A stretch of 5,953 nucleotides of DNA from Gammaproteobacteria bacterium (GCA_021767985.1 JAASSH010000159.1:1-5953), one strand, 5' to 3'. Counted from the stretch's first letter, positions 1 to 5,953 are shown. A program made the numbers and translations. Notes: a model not told the origin generated them from the letters alone.

Positions 1-488
1 ACGAGGGCTATGGCCCGGCCGGGGTAGCCTTCATTGTCGACTGCCTGTCTGATAATCGAAATCGCACCGTGGCCGAGGTGCGCCACGCCTTCAGCAAGGC
101 CGGCGGTAACCTCGGGCAGAGCGGCTCGGTGGCTTACCTGTTTTCCAGCGTCGGCGTATTGCTGTACTCTCCCGATCACGACGAGGACAGCGTGATGGAA
201 GCCGCGCTCGACGCCGGTGCCGAAGACGTTATCGTGGCTGATGACGGCAGTATCGAAGTGCTGACCACGGCCGAGGAATACGTCGCGGTCAAACAGGCCA
301 TGACCGATGCCGGTCTCGAACCTGAGGAATCCGATTTGACCATGCGTGCATCCACCAATACCGAAGTCGATGTCGAGACCGCCGGTAAGCTGCTACGCCT
401 GGTCGACCTGCTCGAAGCCTCGGACGATGTACAGGAAGTTTATTACAACGCCGAGATCCCCGAAGAGGCTTACGAGGCCGAGGGCTAA
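1..488 (+). CDS. yebC: YebC/TACO1-family protein, 3' part (5' end outside window)
   Basis: The reading frame is already open at the left edge (first whole codon at base 3) and runs 161 residues to TAA at 486-488. The family is about 245 residues long, so roughly the first third is missing. The visible part opens with an EGYGP motif, followed by [18 protein letters not shown] and GSVAYLF; all are hallmarks of YebC. A middle segment reads [12 protein letters not shown], and the C-terminal part has the typical [10 protein letters not shown] and DDVQEVYYN stretches. The GTG at base 69 is internal and is not the start. YebC proteins were long annotated as transcriptional regulators. More recent work on YebC and mitochondrial TACO1 points to a cytoplasmic or organellar translation factor that helps ribosomes through proline-rich stretches. 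The gene commonly sits directly upstream of ruvC in Gammaproteobacteria, as here. The stop shares one base with the ruvC start, so the two are probably co-transcribed. The family call is very secure; the exact molecular role in this organism is not shown by the sequence. Confidence 0.97.
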   Translation, partial: EGYGPAGVAFIVDCLSDNRNRTVAEVRHAFSKAGGNLGQSGSVAYLFSSVGVLLYSPDHDEDSVMEAALDAGAEDVIVADDGSIEVLTTAEEYVAVKQAMTDAGLEPEESDLTMRASTNTEVDVETAGKLLRLVDLLEASDDVQEVYYNAEIPEEAYEAEG

Positions 489-1012
489 TGATTATCCTGG
501 GCATCGACCCTGGATCGCGCATCACCGGCTTCGGGCTAATCGACAACCACGCTAACCGCATGGAATACATTCATAGCGGCAGCATCAAGGTCAGCGGCGA
601 TAGCCTGCCGCAACGCCTGGGACATATATTCGCCGAGATAGGCGCGGTAATCCGGCAATACCGGCCCGAGCAGATGGGGATCGAAAACGTATTCATGGCG
701 CGTAACGCCGACTCGGCACTAAAGCTCGGCCAGGCTCGCGGCGCGGCGATTTGCGCCGGCCACCAGGCGGGCCTGGAGATTTCCGAGTACGCGGCGCGCG
801 AAATCAAGCAGGCGATCGTCGGTACCGGCGCCGCCAGCAAGGAACAGGTGCAGCACATGGTCAAGCGCCTGCTCGGTATTCGCCAGGCACTGCAGGCAGA
901 CGAGGCCGACGGCCTCGCAATTGCTATCTGCCATGCACAATTTTATGCTACGCGGCAAAAGACCGGGCTCGATAGCAGTCAACTCAAACGCAGGAGAAGC
1001 CGCCGAAAATGA
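488..1012 (+). CDS. ruvC: Crossover junction endodeoxyribonuclease RuvC
   Basis: A 174-residue protein, close to the 173 of E. coli RuvC. RuvC is a dimeric, Mg2+-dependent nuclease that makes paired nicks across Holliday junctions to finish recombinational repair. The RNase H-like fold and active site are plain: Asp7 in GIDPGS, Glu66 in GIENVF, and Asp138 and Asp141 in ADEAD, exactly the spacing of the four acidic residues of E. coli RuvC. Phe69, and the basic residues Lys107 and Lys118 implicated in junction binding and catalysis, are also in place. The conserved KNADSALKLGQARG-type block is present as RNADSALKLGQARG at 72-85. The ATG at 488 shares its A with the yebC stop (TAATG), which suggests re-initiation; a GAGG at 474-477 may help. 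The gene ends in a strongly basic tail (residues 167-174) and overlaps ruvA by four bases. Function is very secure. Confidence 0.98.
   Translation: MIILGIDPGSRITGFGLIDNHANRMEYIHSGSIKVSGDSLPQRLGHIFAEIGAVIRQYRPEQMGIENVFMARNADSALKLGQARGAAICAGHQAGLEISEYAAREIKQAIVGTGAASKEQVQHMVKRLLGIRQALQADEADGLAIAICHAQFYATRQKTGLDSSQLKRRRSRRK
992..997 (+). promoter_or_regulatory. Ribosome binding site of ruvA, inside the ruvC coding sequence
   Basis: AGGAGA, a near-perfect Shine-Dalgarno, lies 11 bases before the ruvA ATG at 1009 and supports that start. It falls within the last codons of ruvC, where it is read as the two arginine codons AGG-AGA. Confidence 0.75.
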
Positions 1013-1611
1013 TCAGCCGATTAACAGGCATTCTGGCCGCCAAGCGAGCGCCGCATATCCTGATCGATTGTCATGGCGTCGGTTACGAGGCCGATGTTTC
1101 CATGACCACCTATTACAAGCTGCCCGAGGTTGGCGAACAGATTTCAATCTGGACGCATTTGCTGGTCAAGGAGGATGCTCACAGCCTGATCGGTTTCGAC
1201 AACGAGCAGGAGCGCAAACTGTTCCGTCAGTTGATCCGCATCACCGGCGTGGGTCCGAAAATGGCGCTGACCATTCTCTCGGGCATCGACGAACAGCAAT
1301 TCGCGGTATGTATCGCCAATGACGATGTCGCCATGCTGACCCGACTGCCGGGTGTCGGCAAGAAAACCGCCGAGCGCCTGATCATCGAAATGCGTGACAA
1401 GATAGACGTAACCGCGGGCGACTTGCCGACGCAACAGGCCACGGTCGGCGGGCATTCGATCGTCAACGAGGCGATAGAAGCGCTGCAGGCCCTGGGCTAC
1501 AAACCCACCGACGCGGAAAAGATGATCAGCCGTGCACAGCAGCAGGGTGAAACCGCCGATAGCGCCTCGCAGTTGATCAAGCAGGCATTACAGACCACGG
1601 TCAAGATATGA
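1009..1611 (+). CDS. ruvA: Holliday junction branch migration complex subunit RuvA
   Basis: A 200-residue protein, near the 203 of E. coli RuvA. RuvA tetramers clamp the four-way junction in an open square and load two RuvB rings for branch migration. Domain I (about 1-63) is the OB-fold beta barrel and begins MISRLTGIL. It includes the acidic pin residues Glu55-Asp56 (KEDA), which repel DNA at the crossover point. Domain II (about 64-140) carries two helix-hairpin-helix motifs, ITGVGPK at 78-84 and LPGVGKK at 113-119, which bind the backbone of the arms. Domain III (about 149-200), with [11 protein letters not shown] at 154-164, is the flexible RuvB-contacting module. The start is the ATG of an ATGA overlap with the ruvC stop and is preceded by a strong Shine-Dalgarno. 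A second ATGA overlap joins it to ruvB. Nothing appears missing or truncated. Confidence 0.98.
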   Translation: MISRLTGILAAKRAPHILIDCHGVGYEADVSMTTYYKLPEVGEQISIWTHLLVKEDAHSLIGFDNEQERKLFRQLIRITGVGPKMALTILSGIDEQQFAVCIANDDVAMLTRLPGVGKKTAERLIIEMRDKIDVTAGDLPTQQATVGGHSIVNEAIEALQALGYKPTDAEKMISRAQQQGETADSASQLIKQALQTTVKI

Positions 1612-2627
1612 GCGAAGAACGTCTGATCAGCGCCGAAGCGGTGGAAGAGGAGCTAATCCAGGACCGCGCACTGCGCCCGAAAATGCTGGTCGATTACGTT
1701 GGCCAGGACGAGGTACGTGAGCAGATGGAGATTTTTGTGCAGGCCGCGGTGCAGCGCCGGGAAGCGCTGGATCACGTGCTGATCATTGGACCGCCAGGGC
1801 TTGGCAAGACCACGCTGTCGCATATCATTGCCAATGAAATGCAGGTTAACCTGCGTCAGACATCCGGCCCGGTGCTCGAGAAGGCAGGCGATCTGGCGGC
1901 GATTCTGACCAATCTCGAGGCGCATGACGTGTTGTTCATCGACGAGATTCATCGGCTGAGCCCGGTCGTCGAGGAAATTCTTTACCCGGCGATGGAAGAC
2001 TTTCAGCTCGATATCATGATCGGCGAAGGCCCGGCGGCGCGCTCGATCAAGCTGGACCTGCCGCCATTTACCCTGGTCGGTGCCACCACGCGTGCCGGGC
2101 TGCTGACCTCGCCGCTGCGAGATCGCTTCGGTATCGTGCAGCGGCTGGAGTTTTACAGCGCGCAGGAACTGGGCCGCATAATCATGCGTTCGGCCGGCCT
2201 GCTCGGGATCCAGGTCGACGCCGCGGGCGCGCAGGAAATCGCCAGCCGCTCGCGCGGCACGCCGCGCATCGCCAATCGCCTGCTGCGCCGCGCGCGCGAC
2301 TATGCCGAGGTCAAGGCCGACGGCGTCATTACCGAAACCGTCGCCCATGCGTCGCTGGATATGCTCAAGGTCGACCAGTCCGGGCTCGATCACATGGATC
2401 GGCGCCTGATCCTGGCCTTGATCGAAAAATTCGATGGCGGACCGGTCGGGGTCGAAAGCCTGTCGGCCGCGATTGGCGAGGAGCGCGGCACCATCGAGGA
2501 CGTAATTGAACCCTACCTGATTCAACAGGGTTTTTTGATGCGTACCCCGCGCGGACGTGTGGTAACATCGCGCGCGTATTCGCATTTCGGAATTAAAAAT
2601 GCAAAGCAGGGTGAAATAGATCTCTAG
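1608..2627 (+). CDS. ruvB: Holliday junction branch migration ATPase RuvB
   Basis: A 339-residue AAA+ motor (E. coli 336). Hexameric RuvB rings flank RuvA and pump DNA through the junction using ATP. The motifs are complete: Walker A GPPGLGKT at 61-68 with Lys67; Walker B LFIDEIH at 109-115 with Asp112-Glu113; sensor 1 region GATTRAG at 158-164; and an RDRFG motif at 171-175 whose second arginine, Arg173, matches the E. coli arginine finger Arg174. Sensor 2 [10 protein letters not shown] starts at 217 with Arg220. The C-terminal winged-helix DNA-binding domain (about 255-330) contains [29 protein letters not shown] and RTPRGR. The ATG at 1608 overlaps the ruvA stop by four bases (ATGA). No Shine-Dalgarno is visible before it, so its translation probably depends on coupling to ruvA. 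The last codons are AT-rich and contain one arm of an inverted repeat that crosses the stop codon. Confidence 0.98.
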   Translation: MSEERLISAEAVEEELIQDRALRPKMLVDYVGQDEVREQMEIFVQAAVQRREALDHVLIIGPPGLGKTTLSHIIANEMQVNLRQTSGPVLEKAGDLAAILTNLEAHDVLFIDEIHRLSPVVEEILYPAMEDFQLDIMIGEGPAARSIKLDLPPFTLVGATTRAGLLTSPLRDRFGIVQRLEFYSAQELGRIIMRSAGLLGIQVDAAGAQEIASRSRGTPRIANRLLRRARDYAEVKADGVITETVAHASLDMLKVDQSGLDHMDRRLILALIEKFDGGPVGVESLSAAIGEERGTIEDVIEPYLIQQGFLMRTPRGRVVTSRAYSHFGIKNAKQGEIDL

Positions 2628-2640
2628 CCAGTCCCTGCTT
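2604..2640 (+). other. Inverted repeat spanning the ruvB stop codon
   Basis: AAGCAGGG at 2604-2611 and CCCTGCTT at 2633-2640 are perfect reverse complements (8 bp) separated by 21 bases that include the ruvB TAG at 2625-2627. No run of T follows the second arm, so this is not a standard intrinsic terminator. The left arm can also pair with TTCAACCTG at 2639-2647 (via 2607-2615, one mismatch), an alternative and mutually exclusive hairpin. A role in RNA processing, partial termination or control of tolQ translation is possible, but chance cannot be excluded. Confidence 0.4.
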
Positions 2641-2671
2641 CAACCTGTAACAATCTGACCCTGAAAACGCC
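2628..2671 (+). promoter_or_regulatory. ruvB-tolQ intergenic junction, possible tol promoter/leader
   Basis: These 44 non-coding bases separate the ruv and tol blocks. By my count, G+C in 2581-2700 is about 42%, against about 62% in a sample of ruvB (2101-2160). The most promoter-like element I can find is weak: TAGCCA at 2625-2630, an 18-base spacer, then a TG-extended AACAAT at 2649-2654, each hexamer matching four of six sigma-70 consensus bases. It would place the start of transcription only about ten bases before tolQ. No Shine-Dalgarno-like GGAG, GAGG or AGGA lies in the 22 bases before the tolQ ATG. ybgC, often found at this position, is absent. Confidence 0.25.
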
Positions 2672-3346
2672 ATGAATGATGATTCGCTGTTAACCCTTAT
2701 TATCAACGCCAGCTTGCCGGTGCAGCTAGTTATGCTCCTGCTGCTGTTAGCGTCGGTTTTCTCCTGGGCGCTGATGTACGTCAAGCGCGGTTACATCCGG
2801 CAATCGCAGGCCGAGGCCAAGACTTTCGAAGGCCGCTTCTGGTCGGGCATCAACCTTAGCGATCTGTTCGCCCAGTTGAGCGTGCGCCAGGAGCGGCGTT
2901 TCGGGCTGGAGGCGATTTTCGAAAACGGTTTCCGGGAATTTGCGCGCGCGCGCAAGGCGGAGCTCGATAACAGCGAAGTGGTGCGCTCGGCGCATCGTGC
3001 GATGAAGGTGTCGATGTCGCGCGAAATCGAGCTGCTGGAAAATAACCTGCCATTCCTTGCCACCGTCGGATCGGTCAGCCCTTATGTCGGCCTGTTCGGT
3101 ACGGTCTGGGGCATCATGGAATCGTTTCGCGCGCTTTCGGGCGTGCAGCAGGCGACACTCGCGATGGTGGCGCCCGGCATTTCGGAAGCGCTGATCGCGA
3201 CCGCGATGGGTCTTTTGGCGGCGATTCCCGCGGTCGTGGCCTACAACAAGTTCACCAGCGAGATCGATGCCATGATCGTGCGCTACGAAAATTTCCTGGA
3301 AGAGTTTACCGGAATTTTACAACGCCAGGCCCAGTCACCAAGGTAG
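2672..3346 (+). CDS. tolQ: Tol-Pal system inner-membrane motor protein TolQ
   Basis: A 224-residue member of the TolQ/ExbB/MotA family (E. coli TolQ 230). With TolR it forms a proton channel in the cytoplasmic membrane whose ion flow energises TolA. Three hydrophobic segments are visible: about 14-36, about 126-149 and about 162-190, with a cytoplasmic loop between the first two. The diagnostic block VGSVSPYVGLFGTVWGIM (132-149) and the third-helix block APGISEALIATAMGL (167-181) are typical of TolQ. Thr144 and Thr177 correspond to the channel-lining Thr145 and Thr178 of E. coli. The loop motif FWSGINLSDL at 56-65 and the C-terminal ENFLEEFTGILQRQA also match TolQ rather than ExbB. ATG 2672 is the only usable start after an in-frame TAA at 2648-2650. 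tolR follows after nine bases. Confidence 0.97.
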   Translation: MNDDSLLTLIINASLPVQLVMLLLLLASVFSWALMYVKRGYIRQSQAEAKTFEGRFWSGINLSDLFAQLSVRQERRFGLEAIFENGFREFARARKAELDNSEVVRSAHRAMKVSMSREIELLENNLPFLATVGSVSPYVGLFGTVWGIMESFRALSGVQQATLAMVAPGISEALIATAMGLLAAIPAVVAYNKFTSEIDAMIVRYENFLEEFTGILQRQAQSPR

Positions 3347-3348
3347 GA
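3345..3348 (+). promoter_or_regulatory. Ribosome binding site of tolR
   Basis: AGGA overlaps the tolQ stop (TAG 3344-3346) and sits seven bases before GTG 3356. It supports the GTG as the tolR start: an in-frame TAG lies four codons upstream, and no ATG intervenes. Confidence 0.65.
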
Positions 3349-3355
3349 TATCCCG

Positions 3356-3772
3356 GTGAGAAAGCGTCGTTCAGTTTCGGAAATCAACGTGGTGCCATAC
3401 ATCGACGTGATGTTGGTGCTGCTGATTATATTCATGGTGACGGCTCCCCTGCTGAAGCAGGGCGTCGATGTCGACCTGCCGACGGCCCCGGCCAATCCGC
3501 TCGACGTCGAGAGTCCGGAGCCGATCGTCATTACCGTGGACAGGGAAGGGCAAATGTATCTCAGTACCGCCCTGAACCCGGATGCAGGCATCAGCGCCGA
3601 GTCGCTCGTCAAGCAGGTGAAGGCGGTGTTGTCGCGGGAACCGAATCGCCCGGTGATGGTGCGCGGCGATGCCAATGGTCCTTACCAGAATGTCGTCGGC
3701 ACTCTGGTGTTGCTGCAGCAGGCTAACGTCGAATCGGTTGGGCTCGTGACCGACCCCGAGGATACGAATTAG
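3356..3772 (+). CDS. tolR: Tol-Pal system inner-membrane protein TolR
   Basis: A 138-residue ExbD/TolR-family protein (E. coli TolR 142), starting with GTG. TolR is a dimer with one transmembrane helix and a periplasmic domain; it sits in the pore of the TolQ pentamer and couples proton flow to TolA. A short basic N-terminus (RKRR) leads into SEINVVPYIDVMLVLLIIFM. Asp17 in this helix is the equivalent of the essential proton-carrying Asp23 in E. coli. The membrane segment covers about 14-32 and is followed by TAPLLKQGVDVDLPTA, the family's standard entry to the periplasmic domain. That domain (about 45-138) ends in the usual ANVESVGLVTDP strand. The stop TAG shares its G with the GTG start of tolA, so translation of the two is probably coupled. 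Confidence 0.96.
   Translation: MRKRRSVSEINVVPYIDVMLVLLIIFMVTAPLLKQGVDVDLPTAPANPLDVESPEPIVITVDREGQMYLSTALNPDAGISAESLVKQVKAVLSREPNRPVMVRGDANGPYQNVVGTLVLLQQANVESVGLVTDPEDTN
3758..3762 (+). promoter_or_regulatory. Ribosome binding site of tolA
   Basis: GAGGA lies within the last codons of tolR, nine bases before the tolA GTG at 3772. It supports that GTG as the start even though the gene begins inside the tolR stop codon. Confidence 0.6.
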
Positions 3773-4746
3773 TGCTGGGCGAGTTACTTAAGCATCCGCG
3801 GGCCCTGTTGCTGTCGCTGGCGCTGCATCTCGTCGTCATCGGCGCAATGTTTATTAACTTTCATTTCGCCGACAGGCCCAATTTGATCAAGGCGGGCCAG
3901 GTCGAGCAGACGGTCAAGGCCGAAGTGGTAGAGCAGCAGCAGCTCGAAGCGATGCAGGAGGAAAAGCGGCGGGAAGCCGAAAAACTGAAGGAGGCCGAGC
4001 GTAAAAAGAAGGAGCAGGAAGCAAAAAGGCTCGCCGACATAAAGAAAAAGGAGGCCGAGAAAAAACGCAAGGCAGAAGAGAAGAAAAAAGCTGAACTAAA
4101 ACGCAAGAAAGAGGCCGAAGAAAAACGCAAGGCGGAAGCGAAGCGCAAGGCCGAGGAAAAGCGCAAGGCGGAAGAGAAACGCAAGGCCGAGGAGAAACGC
4201 AAGGCCGAGGAGAAACGCAAGGTCGAGAAGAAACGCAAGGCCGAGGAAGCTCGTATCGCCGAAGAGAAGCGCAAGGCAGAAGAAGCACGCAAGGCCGAGG
4301 AAGCTCGCATCGCCGAGGAGAAGCGCAAGGCCGAAGAGGCCAAACGCGCGGAAGAAGAACGCAAGCGTAAAGAAGCCGAGCAGCGTCGTCTCGCCGCAGA
4401 GGAGCAAAAGCGCAAGGAGGCCGAGCTCAAGGCAAAACTTCAGGCCGAGGAAACGCAGCGCCGGCTCAGTTCACTGCAGGAGGCTTATAAACTGGCGATT
4501 TTACAAAAAGTTCGAAGGAATTGGATTAGACCGCCCGGAAGTGAGAAAATACCGGAATGCTGGGTCCGGGTAATACAGGGGCCCGGTGGAATCATTCTCG
4601 ATGTCACTTTTGGCACCTGTAAGGGCAGTACACAGACTTACCGTGCGTCGATCGAAAGTGCAGTTTATAAAGCCGAGCCGTTACCGAAACCGGGAGATCC
4701 ATCCTTGTTTGAGCGCGAACTGAATTTTAATTTTAAGCCTGAGTGA
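3772..4746 (+). CDS. tolA: Tol-Pal system envelope-spanning protein TolA
   Basis: A 324-residue protein starting with GTG (E. coli TolA 421, so the central helix here is shorter). TolA is anchored to the TolQR motor and reaches across the periplasm to TolB and Pal. Domain I is one N-terminal membrane helix at about 11-30. It keeps the Ser-x3-His pattern (Ser15, His19) of the E. coli TolA helix that contacts TolQR. Domain II, about 45-235, is an uninterrupted Lys/Glu/Ala/Arg-rich stretch, predicted to be a long helix and partly built of hexapeptide repeats. Domain III, about 236-324, is the globular C-terminal domain that binds TolB; its order YKLAILQKVRRNW, CWVRVIQGPGG, ILDVTF, C, FERELNFNFKPE parallels E. 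coli TolA. Cys263 and Cys283 probably form the disulfide seen in that domain. The region from about 4480 onward is visibly AT-richer than domain II and the upstream genes. Confidence 0.96.
   Translation: MLGELLKHPRALLLSLALHLVVIGAMFINFHFADRPNLIKAGQVEQTVKAEVVEQQQLEAMQEEKRREAEKLKEAERKKKEQEAKRLADIKKKEAEKKRKAEEKKKAELKRKKEAEEKRKAEAKRKAEEKRKAEEKRKAEEKRKAEEKRKVEKKRKAEEARIAEEKRKAEEARKAEEARIAEEKRKAEEAKRAEEERKRKEAEQRRLAAEEQKRKEAELKAKLQAEETQRRLSSLQEAYKLAILQKVRRNWIRPPGSEKIPECWVRVIQGPGGIILDVTFGTCKGSTQTYRASIESAVYKAEPLPKPGDPSLFERELNFNFKPE
4117..4350 (+). repeat. 18-bp tandem repeat array in tolA (hexapeptide EEKRKA)
   Basis: Thirteen consecutive 18-base units encode residues 116-193 of TolA as variants of EEKRKA: EAKRKA, EEKRKV, EKKRKA, EEARIA, EEARKA and EEAKRA, besides exact copies. 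The register never breaks. Neighbouring units at 4174-4227 are nearly identical at DNA level. Inside the array, 4237-4290 and 4291-4344 form a larger 54-base duplication (46 of 54 bases the same; all but the last codon differ only at synonymous third positions). The alternating acidic and basic residues fit a solvent-exposed single helix stabilised by Glu-Lys pairs. Confidence 0.9.
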
Positions 4747-4763
4747 GAAACCCCGTAATTGTA

Positions 4764-5953
4764 ATGAAGCGATCAATCATCTGTCTGTTTGTTATGTTCC
4801 TCTGGGCTATGTCAACAGCCGGCAGGGCCGCGTTGACTATCGAGATTACCGGTGGCACCGAGGGCGCGCTGCCGATCGCGGTGGTGCCGTTCGATGTCTC
4901 GAAACTGGCCAGCAAGTTGCCGGTCGACCTGGCTCAAATCGTCTCCAGTGACCTGAATCGCAGCGGCGTGCTCAAAGTCATGGAACGCGGTGCCTTGCCG
5001 GCCAGTCCGCATTACAGTAACCAGGTCAAGTACCAGCGCTGGCGTGGCGCGGGCCAGGATTTCCTGGTGGTTGGGCGCGTGCGCGAGGATTCGCCCGGGA
5101 TATATACCATCGAGTTTCAATTGCTCGATGTGCTCAAGCAAAAGCAGCTGCTCGGTCGCAGCATGAAGGCCAAGAAACGCAACCTGCGGTCGCGCGCGCA
5201 CCAGATCAGCGATTTTATCTACCAGCAGATTACCGGCACCCGAGGCGCCTTCAATACCCGAATAGCCTACGTCCGGGCGCAAAAAAACGCGGCGCGCAAG
5301 TACGTGCTGCAGGTTGCCGATACCGACGGTTTCAACGCGCAAAACGTGCTCGAGTCCGACGAGCCCATCATGTCACCGAGCTGGTCGCCCGACGGCAAAT
5401 CGCTGGCCTACGTGTCGTTCGAAAATCGTCGCCCGGAGATTTATATTCAACAGCTGGCGACCGCGCGACGCTCCAAGGTTTCCGGCTTCAGCGGGCTGAA
5501 TAGCGCGCCGAGCTGGTCGCCCGATGGCAAGTTCCTGGCGCTGGTGTTATCGAAAGATGGCAGCCCCGACGTCTATACCCTGAATACCGCAACCAAGCGC
5601 CTCAAGCGCCTGACGAAGCATCGAGCCATCGACACCGAGCCGGTGTGGACGCAGGACGGTAGGAGCATTATTTTTACTTCCGATCGATCGGGATCGCCGC
5701 AGCTCTACCAGATCAATGTCGAAGGTGGCAGAGCCAAACGGCTGACCTTCGAAGGCAAGTACAATAGTGCGGCCAGCCTGTCGCCGGACGGCAAGTACAT
5801 CGCCATGGTGCACGGCGAGCGAGGGCAATATAAAATAGCGCAGCTGGATCGGGAAACGGGAAACTTGACCGTTCTTACCGACAGTTCGCTCGACGAATCT
5901 CCATCTTTTTCACCTAATGGAAGGATGGTGCTGTACGCCTCGACCCGGGGAAA
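4764..5953 (+). CDS. tolB: Tol-Pal system periplasmic protein TolB, 5' part (3' end outside window)
   Basis: The frame stays open from ATG 4764 to the right edge, giving 396 whole codons. E. coli TolB has 430 residues, so only about the last 35 are missing. TolB is a soluble periplasmic protein that binds TolA through its N-terminus and Pal through its propeller. A signal peptide is clear: MKR, a hydrophobic core at about 5-16, and probable cleavage after Ala22 (TAGRA), leaving a mature start ALTIEITGG. The N-terminal domain (about 23-160) contains LPIAVVPF and the conserved end QQITGTRGAFNTRIAYV at 155-170. From about 161 comes the beta-propeller, with blade motifs WSPDGK at 207 and 251, WTQDGR at 295, LSPDGK at 339 and FSPNGR at 382, plus the TolB-typical SDRSGSPQLY and DESPSFSPNG. 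The gap to tolA is 17 bases. An in-frame GTG at 4743 overlapping the tolA stop is an alternative start adding seven residues. Neither start has an obvious Shine-Dalgarno. pal would be expected next. Confidence 0.96.
   Translation, partial: MKRSIICLFVMFLWAMSTAGRAALTIEITGGTEGALPIAVVPFDVSKLASKLPVDLAQIVSSDLNRSGVLKVMERGALPASPHYSNQVKYQRWRGAGQDFLVVGRVREDSPGIYTIEFQLLDVLKQKQLLGRSMKAKKRNLRSRAHQISDFIYQQITGTRGAFNTRIAYVRAQKNAARKYVLQVADTDGFNAQNVLESDEPIMSPSWSPDGKSLAYVSFENRRPEIYIQQLATARRSKVSGFSGLNSAPSWSPDGKFLALVLSKDGSPDVYTLNTATKRLKRLTKHRAIDTEPVWTQDGRSIIFTSDRSGSPQLYQINVEGGRAKRLTFEGKYNSAASLSPDGKYIAMVHGERGQYKIAQLDRETGNLTVLTDSSLDESPSFSPNGRMVLYASTRG

Noticed and set aside
1653..2585. A 310-codon open frame on the minus strand opposite ruvB
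   Set aside because: It lies wholly inside ruvB, which has every AAA+ motif. Its translation is arginine-, glutamine- and histidine-rich without recognisable domains, as expected for an antisense shadow of GC-rich coding DNA.
2582..2602. Small inverted repeat GCATTT / AAATGC near the end of ruvB
   Set aside because: Six base pairs with a nine-base loop in an AT-rich coding stretch, with no T-run, is expected by chance.
4060..4089. Runs of six A in tolA as possible programmed frameshift or slippage sites
   Set aside because: In the tolA frame they read G-AAA-AAA, not a canonical X-XXY-YYZ slippery heptamer. No long alternative frame follows, and TolA continues in frame to a normal C-terminal domain.
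4117..4350. Regularly spaced repeats resembling a CRISPR or regulatory repeat array
   Set aside because: The units are contiguous with no spacers, keep codon register and encode a helical hexapeptide inside tolA, so they are a coding repeat.
3861..4430. A 189-codon minus-strand frame, plus two others, opposite the TolA helix
   Set aside because: They encode low-complexity Ser/Phe/Leu/Arg repeats that are simply the complement of the Lys/Glu/Ala repeats in tolA. There is no ribosome binding site or domain.
4812..5342. A 176-codon minus-strand frame opposite tolB
   Set aside because: It is a shadow of the TolB N-terminal domain, with no recognisable motif of its own.

Overview
The window looks like an ordinary chromosomal segment of a gammaproteobacterium. 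It is moderately GC-rich, and every gene lies on the + strand. The gene order is yebC (3' part) - ruvC - ruvA - ruvB - tolQ - tolR - tolA - tolB (5' part). A yebC-ruvCAB cluster running straight into the tol genes is a familiar gammaproteobacterial arrangement (Pseudomonas has ruvCAB-ybgC-tolQRAB). The proteins align by eye with their E. coli counterparts, usually including the catalytic residues, but differ enough that I would not name a genus.

Bases 1-2627 hold the DNA/RNA-handling half: the end of YebC (a translation/transcription-associated factor), then the Holliday-junction endonuclease RuvC, the junction-binding protein RuvA and the AAA+ branch-migration motor RuvB. These four genes overlap by 1, 4 and 4 bases, which implies one polycistronic message with translational coupling. 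RuvA and RuvB move the junction, and RuvC cuts it in recombinational repair.

Bases 2628-2671 are the only real gap in the first two thirds. This AT-richer 44-base junction carries inverted repeats that straddle the ruvB stop, and it has no visible Shine-Dalgarno for tolQ. The thioesterase gene ybgC, which usually sits here or just before tolQ, is absent.

Bases 2672-5953 hold the cell-envelope half. TolQ and TolR form the proton-driven inner-membrane motor. TolA is the periplasm-spanning transducer, with a long Lys/Glu/Ala helix built from hexapeptide repeats. TolB is the periplasmic beta-propeller that links TolA to the peptidoglycan-associated lipoprotein Pal, whose gene would be expected just beyond the right edge. 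Together they drive outer-membrane constriction at division. tolR and tolA both use GTG starts.

I found no tRNA, rRNA, CRISPR, insertion sequence, phage gene or novel system. The points worth a second look are modest: the ruvB/tolQ junction, the repeat array in tolA, the start of tolB, and a dual-use stretch at the ruvC/ruvA overlap.
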